This document shows positions 25,446 to 34,481 of a stretch of 34,481 nucleotides of DNA, piece after piece (positions within the stretch are counted from its first letter, which is position 1; the number at the start of each line of letters is the position of its first letter). The notes under the pieces are model-generated. The model did not search any database and was not told the DNA's origin. It was given only the letters and a program-made list of their open reading frames with translations. Both the position numbers and the translations under genes were made by a program. The stretch is from positions 1 to 34,481 of the forward strand of contig JAQVWY010000021.1 of NCBI GenBank assembly GCA_028709465.1. Direction: 5' to 3'. This stretch comes from Tissierellia bacterium (GTDB lineage Bacteria; Bacillota; Clostridia; Tissierellales; Sedimentibacteraceae).

Positions 25446-25483
25446 AGCCCTATGTAAAATCTGATTTTACATAAGGCTTTTTT
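25446..25483 (+). terminator. Terminator of the glutamine synthetase gene
   Basis: AGCCCTATGTAAAAT (25446-25460) pairs with ATTTTACATAAGGCT (25464-25478) with minor mismatch, followed by a run of T. It starts seven bases after the stop. Confidence 0.85.
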
Positions 25484-25605
25484 GTATGAGATTCTTATTT
25501 GTATTAATTTGGAAGAATATTGACAAAAAAACGTTTTACGATTATCATTAATATAGCTGTGCATAAGGAATATAATTCATGTTAGGTATGTATTGGGAGC
25601 TTAAA

Positions 25606-27684
25606 ATGGATATAACTTTTAAAGAACAAATTAGTAAGTTAATAGAAGATGAGGATAACTTTGAATATTTTAGAGACATTGCTATAAAACATATGACTTC
25701 TAAACCTTATTTTGTCAAAAATATGCTAGATGAATTAATGATTTTTTCATTGAAAAATAATTTACATAAAATATCTGCATGGACCTACTATTATTTGGGC
25801 TGGCATTACATGGTTATACTAGAATATGACAAAGCAGTAAAATCATTTTTTAGGTCTAAAGAAGTTTTTGAGGAAATTAATGATAAAAAAGGACTAATAT
25901 ATGCATGCAATGGTTTAACAAATGTATATTGTGAAATTGGTCAATTTAAATTAGCTAATGAGTGGGGAATAAAGGGTATTAATTTATGTGAAGAAACTAA
26001 AGAAAAAGAACCTCTTGCAATGTTATTAATTAATACTGGCATAAATTATATTCAAATGAAAAACTTTTACGAATCAAAAGAAATTTTTAATACTATCAAA
26101 ATGATGGATTTTAAACTTTTCGATTCTCAAATTCTTTCATGTAAGCTTGCATTAGCTGAAATAGAAATTAACATAGGCAACCCATGTGTTGCCTTGAAAT
26201 ATTTAAATGAAACATTAGATTTAGAAAGTGATGAAGAGCTTTCTGGAAGTATTTGCGAAACATATAAGCTTAAAGGAATGGCATACTTCAAGCTAGAAGA
26301 ATATAACGTAGCTGAAAAGGAATTTATTAAATCTTATGATTTATCAAATTTATGTGGTTACATTAATCAAAAATGCAGTGTGATGGTTGAATGGTCAAAG
26401 CTTTATCTTGCGGTGGGGAGATATGATGTAGCGATAGAACTATTAGAGGAAGTTGTTAAAATATCTAAATCAAAGGATTTTAATATTTTATTAAGAGAAT
26501 CTTATCATATATTATATACTATTTATAAAAAAAATAATCACATTGAAAATGCTCTCTATTATCTTGAAGAGTATATTTGCATAGATGATAAAATGTATGA
26601 TTATGAACAAAATCATTTAATAGCTAAAATGAATATTAAAAATAGTAAAAAAGAAGCAGATTTATATAAACTTTTATATGATAAAACCGAGCTTCTATCT
26701 TCAATTGGTCAAAAAATAACTTCTAGTCTTGACTTAAATTCCATAATTGAAACAATTAGTGAGGAAATAGATAAAGTAATTAATGCAGATATTTTTGGTA
26801 TATCATTTTATAATAATGATAAACAAGAGGGTACATATTACTTTTTCAATCAAAACAATGGAACTAAAAATATTGTACCTTTTAACATAGATGAAAACAA
26901 TACATTTTCTTCTCTTTGTATAAAAAATAAAGAGAATATTATTGTAAATAATAAAGAAGTTGATAGTGCAAAATATAATGTTGTATTAGATAAAAAATAT
27001 ATTGGGAAAAAAGAAAAATCCATGTTATATACTCCTCTTATAATTAAAGAAAATGTAATAGGTGTTATAACCGTTCAAAGTTATTTTGAAAATACATTTA
27101 CCAAAAATGATTTGGATACTTTAAAAATTATTGCTAGTTATTCTGCAATTGCAATTCACAACGCTTTATCATATAAAAGAGTTGAAGAAATTGCAATTTA
27201 TGATAATATGACAGGATTTTTAACTAGATTTGAAATAATTAGACTTGGAGAATTAGTTTATAAAAAATATAAAGACGATAACAAAGGTTTTAGCATAATA
27301 ATGATTGATATTGATGACTTTAAATTAATAAATGATACTTATGGCCATGTTAAAGGAGATAAAGCAATTAATATGGTTACCGAATCAATTTCTAAGTGCA
27401 TAAGAACAACTGATTATATTGGAAGATATGGAGGAGATGAATTTCTGCTTATTTGCCCAGGATTAAAATTATGTGATGCGGTAGAAATTGCAGAAAGAAT
27501 AAGAAGAACCATAAGCAAAGAAATCTATGTAATAGATGAAGGCATATTAATTAATATTACATTATCTTTAGGAGTTTATGAGTTTAGTAAATATGACTTA
27601 TCATTTATTGATGGAGTGCAAAAAGCTGATAAAAGATTGTATAAAGCTAAAAGGGATTCTAAAAATAAAGTAACCTATAAATAA
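25606..27684 (+). CDS. TPR-GAF-GGDEF diguanylate cyclase
   Basis: This 692-residue soluble signalling protein makes cyclic-di-GMP from GTP. TPR-type helical repeats fill about 35-345, for example the AWTYYYLGWHYMVILEYDKA unit, then a GAF-like sensor (about 365-515) and a GGDEF domain (about 525-690). The catalytic motif RYGGDEF is intact, and RTTD nine residues before GGDEF forms the inhibitory site. GGGAG at 25595-25599 favours ATG 25606; an in-frame ATG at 25579 with AAGGA is an alternative that adds nine residues. TPR suggests peptide or protein input. It lies directly before the pst operon but is separated from it by a terminator. It is the second cyclic-di-GMP enzyme in the window. Confidence 0.92.
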   Translation: MDITFKEQISKLIEDEDNFEYFRDIAIKHMTSKPYFVKNMLDELMIFSLKNNLHKISAWTYYYLGWHYMVILEYDKAVKSFFRSKEVFEEINDKKGLIYACNGLTNVYCEIGQFKLANEWGIKGINLCEETKEKEPLAMLLINTGINYIQMKNFYESKEIFNTIKMMDFKLFDSQILSCKLALAEIEINIGNPCVALKYLNETLDLESDEELSGSICETYKLKGMAYFKLEEYNVAEKEFIKSYDLSNLCGYINQKCSVMVEWSKLYLAVGRYDVAIELLEEVVKISKSKDFNILLRESYHILYTIYKKNNHIENALYYLEEYICIDDKMYDYEQNHLIAKMNIKNSKKEADLYKLLYDKTELLSSIGQKITSSLDLNSIIETISEEIDKVINADIFGISFYNNDKQEGTYYFFNQNNGTKNIVPFNIDENNTFSSLCIKNKENIIVNNKEVDSAKYNVVLDKKYIGKKEKSMLYTPLIIKENVIGVITVQSYFENTFTKNDLDTLKIIASYSAIAIHNALSYKRVEEIAIYDNMTGFLTRFEIIRLGELVYKKYKDDNKGFSIIMIDIDDFKLINDTYGHVKGDKAINMVTESISKCIRTTDYIGRYGGDEFLLICPGLKLCDAVEIAERIRRTISKEIYVIDEGILINITLSLGVYEFSKYDLSFIDGVQKADKRLYKAKRDSKNKVTYK

Positions 27685-27699
27685 ATAATAATATTATGG

Positions 27700-27748
27700 A
27701 AACCATAGAAATGAAACTTTACATAAACTTTACATTTCTATGGTTTTT
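27700..27748 (+). terminator. Terminator upstream of pst, with Pho repeats in its loop
   Basis: AAACCATAGAAATG (27700-27713) pairs perfectly over 14 bp with CATTTCTATGGTTT (27733-27746), followed by T residues. The 19-base loop contains TTTACA repeats that look like PhoP sites. Confidence 0.85.
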
Positions 27749-27756
27749 ACTTTACT
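27718..27756 (+). promoter_or_regulatory. Pho-box-like direct repeats before pstS
   Basis: TTTACA occurs at 27718-27723 and 27729-27734, and TTTACT at 27751-27756. The start-to-start spacings are 11 and 22 bases, which puts all on the same helix face. PhoP of Firmicutes binds TTNACA-type hexamers with about 11-bp periodicity, so this is the probable control site of the pst operon by the PhoP encoded downstream. A TATATT or TATTAT around 27766-27774 may be the -10. Confidence 0.65.
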
Positions 27757-27822
27757 ATATAGGTATATATTATGGACAAGATTAATAATTTAAATTATGA
27801 ATTCAAAGGAGAAACAATTAAA

Positions 27823-28761
27823 ATGAAAAAAACTAAAAAATTAGTGGGAATTATTACATTAGTATTGATGTTATCATTTGTATTAATGGGATGTACTCAA
27901 ACAGATAACAAAGAGACTCCAAACAATACAGAAAATCAAAATACTCCAAATAATACAAATACAGAAGCACCAAATTTTGATTCAAAAAAAGATATTACTG
28001 TTGTAGCTAGAGATTCAGCTTCAGGTACTAGAGGAGCTTTCCATGAAATAATGAAAATTAAGGTTAAAGAAGGCGACACAGAAGTAGATAAACTTGTTGT
28101 TGGGGCTCTTGAATTTGATGGAACAGACAAAGTTATAACAGCTGTTGAAGGGGACAAATATGCTATTGGTTATATTTCATTAGGTTCAGTAAGTAACAGA
28201 ATTACAGCAGCAAAAGTTGATGGAGTTGAGCCGACAGTTGCAAATGTAATTAGTGGTGATTATACAGTATCAAGACCTTTCCTTTTAGTTACTAAGGGAG
28301 AAGAAAGTGAATTAGTAAAAGATTTTATAGAGTTTACACAATCTAAACAAGGTCAAGATATAACAAATGAAATGAAATTTGTAGGCGCTGCAGAAAGCCC
28401 AGCAGAATATGCGGCTTCTGGATTAAGCGGAACAATAAAAGTAGCTGGTTCAACATCTGTAACCCCTTTAATGGAAAAATTACAAGAAGCATATACGGCA
28501 TTGAATCCTGGTGTTACATTCGAAATGCAGTCTAATGGTTCATCTCAAGGGATTAAAGCTGCAATGGATGGATCATATGATATTGGTATGTCATCAAGAG
28601 AATTAAAAGATGAAGAAGCTTCAGAATTAAATAGACATGTACTTGCAATTGATGGTATTGCAGTTATAATTAATAATGAAAACCCAGTTAATGACCTTTC
28701 ATCAGAAAATATAACAGATATTTATACTGGTGAAAAAACAACTTGGGCTGAAGTACAGTAA
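27823..28761 (+). CDS. pstS: Phosphate-binding lipoprotein PstS with swapped halves
   Basis: This 312-residue lipoprotein captures phosphate outside the membrane. The signal peptide ends in the lipobox LMGC (Cys24), then an Asn/Thr/Pro-rich linker (30-50). Residues 57-188 resemble the second half of normal PstS: SGTRG (67-71), AIGYISLGS (114-122), SRPF. Residues 202-312 resemble the first half: GTIKVAGSTSVTPL, NGSSQG (238-243), DIGMSSRE (253-260), AIDGIAV. The order is therefore circularly permuted relative to E. coli or typical clostridial PstS, and the protein ends at TTWAEVQ, the normal mid-point. ATG 27823 follows AAAGGAG; the earlier ATG at 27772 would bury the signal peptide. First gene of pstSCAB. 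Confidence 0.92.
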   Translation: MKKTKKLVGIITLVLMLSFVLMGCTQTDNKETPNNTENQNTPNNTNTEAPNFDSKKDITVVARDSASGTRGAFHEIMKIKVKEGDTEVDKLVVGALEFDGTDKVITAVEGDKYAIGYISLGSVSNRITAAKVDGVEPTVANVISGDYTVSRPFLLVTKGEESELVKDFIEFTQSKQGQDITNEMKFVGAAESPAEYAASGLSGTIKVAGSTSVTPLMEKLQEAYTALNPGVTFEMQSNGSSQGIKAAMDGSYDIGMSSRELKDEEASELNRHVLAIDGIAVIINNENPVNDLSSENITDIYTGEKTTWAEVQ

Positions 28762-29645
28762 TGATAACTAATAATAGACAATCAAAGTCTAATGAAACTT
28801 TAATGCAGGCAGTATTCTTTATGTCTGCATTAATTTCCGTTATAGCTGTTTTAGCCATCTGCCTCTTTTTATTAATGAGGGGTATACCTGCTATTGGTGA
28901 AATTGGTTTCTTAGATTTTATTTTTAGTGAAAAATGGGGCCCTACAAACACCCCTGCATCTTACGGTATTCTATCAATGATTGTAGGCAGCATTTATGTT
29001 ACAGCTGGTGCAATAGTTATAGGTGTTCCTATAGGCTTACTATGTGCAATATTTTTAGCTGAATTTTGTCCTGAAAGATTGTACAAAATAGTAAAACCTG
29101 CTGTAAATTTATTAGCAGGAATTCCGTCTATAATCTTTGGATTTTTTGGTATGGAAATTATAGTTCCTTTTGTTAGAGAAGCGTATGGCGGAAATGGATT
29201 TAGTATTATGTCTTCATCAATAATATTAGGTATTATGATACTGCCTACAATAATATCTATAAGCGAGTCATCTATCAGGGCTGTGCCTGAAAGCTATAAG
29301 GAAGGATCTTATGGAGTGGGTGCTACTAAAGAAGAAACAGTATTTAAGGTTGTGGTGCCTGCAGCAAAATCCGGTATATTTACATCTATTATATTAGGCA
29401 TAGGAAGAGCTATCGGCGAAACTATGGCGGTTGTTATGGTTGCTGGAAATGCCGTTATGCCATTAAGTAAAATTAAATTATTAAAACCTATAAGAACATT
29501 AACAACTAATATAGTTATGGAAATGAGTTACGCATCAGGACTCCATGAAGAATCGTTAATAGCTACAGGTGTTGTGTTATTTGTTTTTATTATAATATTA
29601 AATACAGCTTTAAGTTTGATTAAAGCTAGGACTAATAGAAACTGA
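28761..29645 (+). CDS. pstC: Phosphate ABC transporter permease PstC
   Basis: This 294-residue membrane subunit has six transmembrane helices (the first around 20-40) and the permease EAA-type coupling loop around ESYKEGSYGVGATKEETVFK, which contacts PstB. Conserved PstC segments include [14 protein letters not shown] and GRAIGETMAVVM. The ATG overlaps the pstS stop by one base (TAATG) and lacks a clear ribosome site, so translation is likely coupled to pstS. It pairs with PstA to form the channel. Confidence 0.95.
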   Translation: MITNNRQSKSNETLMQAVFFMSALISVIAVLAICLFLLMRGIPAIGEIGFLDFIFSEKWGPTNTPASYGILSMIVGSIYVTAGAIVIGVPIGLLCAIFLAEFCPERLYKIVKPAVNLLAGIPSIIFGFFGMEIIVPFVREAYGGNGFSIMSSSIILGIMILPTIISISESSIRAVPESYKEGSYGVGATKEETVFKVVVPAAKSGIFTSIILGIGRAIGETMAVVMVAGNAVMPLSKIKLLKPIRTLTTNIVMEMSYASGLHEESLIATGVVLFVFIIILNTALSLIKARTNRN

Positions 29646-29653
29646 GGTGAATT

Positions 29654-30532
29654 ATGGAAGTTTCCAATAAAGATATTAATAACTTAAGATTAAGAAAAAT
29701 AAAATCTATTATTTTTAAGGCTATCGTATGGCTATGTGGTATATTAACTGTTGGAATTTTAGTTTATATTCTTCTTTTTATATTAATAAGAGGTTTACCT
29801 AAAATTAATATGGAATTTTTATTTGGTGAATATAATTCTAAAAACTTATCGGCATTTTCATCAATAGTAACAACAATAGAAATGATAGTTATTTCCCTTT
29901 TAATATCAGTACCTATTGGGGTTTTTTGTGCTATATACCTTACTGAATATTCTAAAAGAGGTAACAAAGCAGTAAAAGTCATAAGACTTGCTGTAGATAC
30001 ATTGGCTGGTATACCGTCTATTATTTATGGTTTATTTGGAATGATATTTTTTGTTAATGTGCTGGGATTTAGAGCATCGGTTATATCAGGTATAGGAACA
30101 ATATCAATAATGATTCTTCCTGTAATAATAAGTTCTTCAGAAGAAGCTATTAAATCAGTTCCAGATACTTATAGAGAAGGAAGCTATGGGCTTGGTGCAA
30201 CAAGGTTAAGAACTGTTTTTAAAATTGTTTTGCCAACAGCTATACCAGGTATTTTAGCAGGGGTTATACTTGCTATAGGTCGTATAGTAGGAGAAACTGC
30301 AGCACTTATATTTACAAGTGGTACAAATGTAATGAAAGAACCTACCTTAAATTTATTTGCATCACAAAGAACATTGGCAATTCATATGTATATGTTGGCA
30401 ACTGAAGGGTTGCCTCACTCAAAAGATATGGCATTTGCTACAGGATCAATATTAATTTTAATAGTATTTCTAATAAATTTTGCAACAACTAAGCTTGCTG
30501 GAAGGTTAGGGAGGTTAAACGATGGAAAATAG
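29654..30532 (+). CDS. pstA: Phosphate ABC transporter permease PstA
   Basis: This 292-residue six-helix membrane subunit is the partner of PstC. It shows [17 protein letters not shown], the coupling loop [20 protein letters not shown] and [21 protein letters not shown] lies before the ATG, nine bases after pstC ends. Its 3' end overlaps the pstB start by 11 bases, typical of translational coupling within the operon. Confidence 0.95.
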   Translation: MEVSNKDINNLRLRKIKSIIFKAIVWLCGILTVGILVYILLFILIRGLPKINMEFLFGEYNSKNLSAFSSIVTTIEMIVISLLISVPIGVFCAIYLTEYSKRGNKAVKVIRLAVDTLAGIPSIIYGLFGMIFFVNVLGFRASVISGIGTISIMILPVIISSSEEAIKSVPDTYREGSYGLGATRLRTVFKIVLPTAIPGILAGVILAIGRIVGETAALIFTSGTNVMKEPTLNLFASQRTLAIHMYMLATEGLPHSKDMAFATGSILILIVFLINFATTKLAGRLGRLNDGK

Positions 30533-31280
30533 TGATAAAATGAAAATCCAAAATGTGGATTTATATTATGGTGATTTTCAGGCATTAAAAAATATAAATA
30601 TGACAATAAAAGAAAAAGAAATTACTGCATTTATAGGCCCATCTGGATGCGGTAAATCTACATTGTTAAAATCATTAAACAGAATGAATGATTTAGTTGA
30701 AGGTGTAAAAATAACAGGAAAAATGCTTCTTGATGATGTTGATATATATAAAGATATGGATGCAACAGTTTTAAGAAAAAGGGTTGGCATGGTTTTTCAA
30801 AAACCCAATCCATTTCCAATGAGCATATATGAGAATGTTGCATACGGTCCAAAAACTCATGGAGTTAAACAAAAATCCAAACTAGATGAAATTGTTGAAA
30901 AAAGCTTAAGAGCTTCTGCTATGTGGGATGAAGTAAAGGACAGATTAAAGAAAAGCGCCCTTGGATTATCTGGGGGGCAACAGCAAAGATTATGCATAGC
31001 GAGAGCCTTATCAGTAAACCCAGAAGTAATTTTATTAGATGAACCAACATCAGCATTGGATCCTATTTCAACTATGAAGATAGAAGATCTTGTGCTTGAA
31101 ATAAAAAGGAACTATACCATAGTGATAGTAACACATAATATGCAACAAGCAACGAGAATATCTGACAAAACAGGTTTTTTCCTTAATGGGGAAGTTGTTG
31201 AATTTGATGAAACAGAAAGGCTTTTTTCAATGCCTAAAAATAAAAAGACTGAAGACTATATAACTGGAAGATTTGGGTAA
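30522..31280 (+). CDS. pstB: Phosphate ABC transporter ATPase PstB
   Basis: This 252-residue cytoplasmic ATPase energises phosphate uptake. Motifs in order: Walker [10 protein letters not shown], PstB-specific SLNRMNDL, Q-loop [19 protein letters not shown], signature LSGGQQQR, Walker [13 protein letters not shown] and switch His in [18 protein letters not shown] at 30508-30513 precedes the ATG. It overlaps the pstA end. In many bacteria PstB also takes part, with PhoU, in signalling phosphate status to PhoR. Confidence 0.96.
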   Translation: MENSDKMKIQNVDLYYGDFQALKNINMTIKEKEITAFIGPSGCGKSTLLKSLNRMNDLVEGVKITGKMLLDDVDIYKDMDATVLRKRVGMVFQKPNPFPMSIYENVAYGPKTHGVKQKSKLDEIVEKSLRASAMWDEVKDRLKKSALGLSGGQQQRLCIARALSVNPEVILLDEPTSALDPISTMKIEDLVLEIKRNYTIVIVTHNMQQATRISDKTGFFLNGEVVEFDETERLFSMPKNKKTEDYITGRFG

Positions 31281-31326
31281 AATGTAGTATAATAATTAAG
31301 AGAATACAGATAATACAGAAAAATTT

Positions 31327-31357
31327 GTCATTCTGAAGGCGCAGCCTGAAGAATCTC
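31327..31357. repeat. Left-half copy of the dispersed palindromic element
   Basis: GTCATTCTGAAGGCGCAGCC and then TGAAGAATCTC match the left arm of the 12823-12897 element (GTCATCCTGAA ... TGAAGGATCTC), here closer to the common consensus. It lies between pstB and phoU, where no ordinary terminator is visible, and may influence read-through or mRNA stability. Confidence 0.6.
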
Positions 31358-31479
31358 AATTAATCTAATTAAATATTGGGAGTAATTTGGTAGTGAAGTA
31401 TTAATATTGCAATAAAATATTATATATTGAATGATATTAATCAATAAATAAATAGTTATAAAACTATAAGGAGGTTTTT

Positions 31480-32127
31480 ATGAGGAGTAGATTTGACAAG
31501 GAACTTGAAAATTTAAATTTAGAACTTATTAAAATGGGAAGTCTTATTGAAAATTCAATAGAAACTAGTGCTAAATCGCTAATCAATCAAGATTTATCAT
31601 TAGTAAAAAAAGTTAATGAATATGAAAAAGAAATTGATGAAATGGAAAAAACAATTGAATCTCATTGCTTAAAATTATTATTACAACAGCAGCCTGTAGC
31701 TTCTGATTTAAGAATTATAAGCACTGCTTTAAAAATGATTACGGATATGGAAAGAATAGGAGATAACGCAGAGGATATTGCTGAAATTACTAAATATTTA
31801 ATTGGACAGAAATTTATTAAAGATATAGTTCACATACCACAAATGGCAGAAGCAACTATATCTATGGTAAGAAGAAGCATTGATGCCTTTGTTAATAAGG
31901 ATAAGCAATTAGCAATTGAAGTATGCGAATATGATGATGTAGTTGATGATTTATTTATGACTGTAAAAAATGAATTAATTGAAAAGATTTATGAAAATAA
32001 AGAGTATGGTGAGCAGGCAATTGATTTATTAATGATTGCAAAATATTTTGAAAGAATTGGTGACCATGCTCAAAATATTGCTGAATGGGTTATATTTTCA
32101 ATAACTGGTGAGCATAAATATGAATAA
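31480..32127 (+). CDS. phoU: Phosphate signalling regulator PhoU
   Basis: This 215-residue all-helical protein has two three-helix-bundle repeats, each with the metal-binding signature: ALKMITDMERIGDNAEDIAEI near 85-105 and AKYFERIGDHAQNIAEW near 187-203. PhoU links the Pst transporter to PhoR and represses the regulon when phosphate is ample. AAGGAGG precedes the ATG. The 199-base gap after pstB, containing a repeat element, is the longest inside the cluster, so phoU may have its own promoter; I could not pick one. Confidence 0.95.
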   Translation: MRSRFDKELENLNLELIKMGSLIENSIETSAKSLINQDLSLVKKVNEYEKEIDEMEKTIESHCLKLLLQQQPVASDLRIISTALKMITDMERIGDNAEDIAEITKYLIGQKFIKDIVHIPQMAEATISMVRRSIDAFVNKDKQLAIEVCEYDDVVDDLFMTVKNELIEKIYENKEYGEQAIDLLMIAKYFERIGDHAQNIAEWVIFSITGEHKYE

Positions 32128-32147
32128 TTTAGAAAATGGAGGAGAAT

Positions 32148-32846
32148 ATGAAACTTATATATTGTGTAGAGGATGACTTAGGGATAAGAGAGTTAATTAC
32201 ATGCGCGTTAAATACAGCAGATTTTGAAGTTAATGGATTTGAAGAGTACCAGGAATTTTCCCAAGCTCTCAAAAAGAAACTGCCTGATTTAATTCTCCTT
32301 GATATTATGCTTCCTAATACCGATGGTTTAACTATTCTCAAAATTCTAAAAGAAGATCCGGCTTACAAAGATATACCTGTTATTATGCTTACGGCTAAGT
32401 CAATGGAAATTGATACTGTAAAGGGATTAGAAAGAGGTGCAGATGATTATATAACTAAACCTTTTGGAGTATTAGAGCTTATTGCTAGAATTAAGGCTGT
32501 TTTAAGGCGAGCAGGAAATAACAAAATAACAGAACAAGATTTTATTGAATTAAATGGGTTATCATTAGATTATAGCAGAAGATTAGTTATTTATGATAAC
32601 AATGAAATAGATTTAACATATAAGGAATTTGAACTACTATATTATTTAATGGTTAACAAAGGTATAGTGCTTTCTAGAGATAAAATACTTCAAAAAATAT
32701 GGGGTTATGATTTTGAAGGTGAAACAAGAACTGTGGATATGCATATAAAAACTATAAGGCAAAAGCTTGAGGCTGCAAGATGCCCTAATTATATTAAAAC
32801 TGTAAGGAGTGCTGGCTACAAGTTTGAAGATACGGTGGAAGCATGA
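32148..32846 (+). CDS. phoP: Phosphate response regulator PhoP (OmpR family)
   Basis: The 232-residue protein has a receiver domain (about 2-118) with acidic Glu8/Asp9/Asp10, phosphoacceptor Asp52 in LLDIMLPNTDG, Thr82 and Lys104, and an OmpR-type winged helix (about 132-228) ending in TVDMHIKTIRQKLEAA and SAGYKF. I chose ATG 32148 because GGAGGAG (32138-32144) lies just upstream; the ATG at 32136 overlaps that site. It starts 20 bases after phoU and its stop overlaps the kinase start. It is the expected binder of the repeats upstream of pstS. Confidence 0.93.
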   Translation: MKLIYCVEDDLGIRELITCALNTADFEVNGFEEYQEFSQALKKKLPDLILLDIMLPNTDGLTILKILKEDPAYKDIPVIMLTAKSMEIDTVKGLERGADDYITKPFGVLELIARIKAVLRRAGNNKITEQDFIELNGLSLDYSRRLVIYDNNEIDLTYKEFELLYYLMVNKGIVLSRDKILQKIWGYDFEGETRTVDMHIKTIRQKLEAARCPNYIKTVRSAGYKFEDTVEA

Positions 32847-34481
32847 AAAAGAGACTTTTCTATGTTATAATAATTTTATCTGTAATTTTAGTTACAATTA
32901 CTGGCGTTTTATCCTCTTATGTTTATTATGAATTTTATTTAAATGAATCAAAGGAACAGTTAAAAACAATAGCTAAAATGTTATCTAAAGATGATTGGGA
33001 TACTTTTGAAGCTATTCATAAATCTGCAGATAACATTTTAACATCATCAAATTATCATATTAGGATAACTATAGTGGATAAATCAGGGGATGTAATTTTT
33101 GATAATGTTGCAAATTATAATGCTATTGAAAATCATGGAAATAGACCTGAAATAATGAATGCATTTAAATATGGAACTGGTGAAGATACTAGATTATCAA
33201 GAACCTTAGAAAACGATACTTATTACTATGCAATGAAATTAAATGATAATAGAGTATTAAGATTGTCAAGAGAATTAAGTAGTATTAGAAAAATGTTTAC
33301 TAATATTATTCCTATTATATTAAGTTTGTTTTTATTTATAATATGTGTTGCATTTATTGTTGCATCTAGCATTTCTAAAAAAATAATTAAACCTATAACT
33401 AATATGACAAAATCTATTGATGAATTGATAGAAGATGATGAATTAAATATTGAAATAGATAATTATGAGGAATTAGAACCCCTTGCTATTAAAATTAAGG
33501 AACAAAAAAGTATAATTAATGAATATATTAATGAAATCAAATATGAACGTGATACAATTGGTATAATTACAGAAAATATGAAAGAAGGATTAATCCTGTT
33601 AAACAGTGAGAAAAATATTCTTTCAATAAACTCTAGCGGAAAACGTATGGTAGGAAATAGAAAATTTACATTAAAAGGTCGTAAAAATATTATTGAACTA
33701 ACCAGAAGTGAGCAAATTCTAGAAAATGTTGATAAAGCATTAACTAAAAATAAGCATATTGTTAATGACATGGATTTAAATAGATTTCATTATAGATATT
33801 ACTACAGTCCAGTATCAGAAACATCTCATATAGTTGATGGACTAGTAATATTAATTGAGGATATAACAAGTCAAAAGAAAGCTGAAATAATGAGGCGTGA
33901 ATTTTCAGCAAATGTATCTCATGAGCTTAAAACACCATTAACAACAATGATTGGGTTTGCTCAAATGATTAAGGAAGGGCTTATAACAGAAACAGAAAGC
34001 ATAAAAAAATATTGCGGTCTTATTAATAATGAAGGACTTCGGCTTATAAGTTTAATAGAAGATATTATTAGACTGTCAAAAATTGAAGAAGAAATCGATA
34101 TAGATTCTAGTAATTTTATAAAATTAAATGATTTAGCATATGATGTATATAATTTGCTAAGTTCAAAAGCTGAAAAAAATAATATAAAAATTACCGTGAA
34201 TTCAGAAAATGTAGGAATGTATGCAAATGAAAACTATATTAATGAATTATTATATAATATTATTGAAAATGGCATTAAATATAACAAACCAAATGGTGAA
34301 GTTATTGTTAATATATATAAAAAGGATAAGATATATATTGTAGTTAAGGATACTGGATTTGGCATACCAGAAGAACATATAGATAGAATTTTCGAACGGT
34401 TTTATAGGGTTGATAAAAGCAGATACAAGGAAACCGGGGGAACAGGATTAGGTTTATCAATTGTGAAGCATATAGTAGAAT
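32843..34481 (+). CDS. phoR: Phosphate sensor histidine kinase PhoR (3' end outside window)
   Basis: The frame is open from ATG 32843 to the window edge (546 codons), overlapping the phoP stop by four bases (ATGA). Seen in order: TM1 (about 5-27), a periplasmic sensor (about 30-150), TM2 (about 152-175), HAMP (about 175-235), a PAS domain (about 240-345), the H-box FSANVSHELKTPLTTMIGF with phospho-acceptor His360, N-box ENGIKYN (Asn476), G1 DTGFGIP (Asp503), the F-box FERFYRVDKSR and G2 GGTGLGLS. Only the last residues are missing. It would phosphorylate PhoP when phosphate is scarce, under control by PhoU and Pst. Confidence 0.93.
   Translation, partial: MKKRLFYVIIILSVILVTITGVLSSYVYYEFYLNESKEQLKTIAKMLSKDDWDTFEAIHKSADNILTSSNYHIRITIVDKSGDVIFDNVANYNAIENHGNRPEIMNAFKYGTGEDTRLSRTLENDTYYYAMKLNDNRVLRLSRELSSIRKMFTNIIPIILSLFLFIICVAFIVASSISKKIIKPITNMTKSIDELIEDDELNIEIDNYEELEPLAIKIKEQKSIINEYINEIKYERDTIGIITENMKEGLILLNSEKNILSINSSGKRMVGNRKFTLKGRKNIIELTRSEQILENVDKALTKNKHIVNDMDLNRFHYRYYYSPVSETSHIVDGLVILIEDITSQKKAEIMRREFSANVSHELKTPLTTMIGFAQMIKEGLITETESIKKYCGLINNEGLRLISLIEDIIRLSKIEEEIDIDSSNFIKLNDLAYDVYNLLSSKAEKNNIKITVNSENVGMYANENYINELLYNIIENGIKYNKPNGEVIVNIYKKDKIYIVVKDTGFGIPEEHIDRIFERFYRVDKSRYKETGGTGLGLSIVKHIVE

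Overview
The window reads as chromosome of a strongly AT-rich, low-GC Gram-positive, spore-forming anaerobe of the class Clostridia (or the Tissierella/Sedimentibacter side of it). The support is Shine-Dalgarno motifs of GGAGG type before nearly every gene, frequent TTG/GTG starts, a ctsR-mcsA-mcsB-clpC operon, a spore-type LysM-GH18 hydrolase without signal peptide, a flotillin FloA/NfeD operon and a clostridial-style pst operon. I cannot name the genus. No tRNA, rRNA, insertion sequence, phage gene or CRISPR array was found.

Layout. 1-1625: tail of an unknown gene, then an arsenic operon (palindromic operator, a broken ArsD remnant, arsR, acr3). 1830-5589: divergent signalling genes, a methyl-accepting chemotaxis protein (minus) and an EAL-CBS-GGDDF cyclic-di-GMP protein (plus). 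5590-5963: a PadR-type regulator remnant. 5964-8717: nfeD-type protease, floA and a small Lys/Pro-rich membrane protein. 8718-9417: gene-poor, with a broken thioredoxin-like gene between two terminators. 9418-10122: secreted polysaccharide deacetylase. 10192-12801: cadmium/zinc/lead resistance operon (operators, cadC, stand-alone HMA domain, CadA-like P1B-ATPase). 12943-14276 (minus): glutamate dehydrogenase with a C-terminal frameshift. 14524-19093: protein quality control operon under a CtsR operator. 19191-25439: YaaH-like hydrolase, two poorly known clostridial proteins, a HAD phosphatase and an unusually long glutamine synthetase. 25606-27684: TPR-GAF-GGDEF protein. 27718-34481: phosphate regulon (Pho-box-like repeats, pstS-pstC-pstA-pstB, phoU, phoP, phoR cut by the window end).

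How it works together. Two metal-responsive ArsR-family modules each control an efflux pump. Two cyclic-di-GMP proteins and one chemoreceptor sense the environment. CtsR, McsA, McsB and ClpC form the arginine-phosphorylation proteolysis circuit. PhoR/PhoP probably drives the pst operon through 11-bp-phased TTTACA repeats lying inside the upstream terminator hairpin.

Most of the window is ordinary chromosomal content, and no clear new multi-gene system is visible. The most interesting items are the PstS protein whose two halves are in swapped (circularly permuted) order, the Pho-box/terminator overlap, the frameshifted glutamate dehydrogenase, a three-copy palindromic repeat family, the split CadA metal-binding domain, the FloA-linked small protein, and several gene remnants (arsD, padR, thioredoxin-like).
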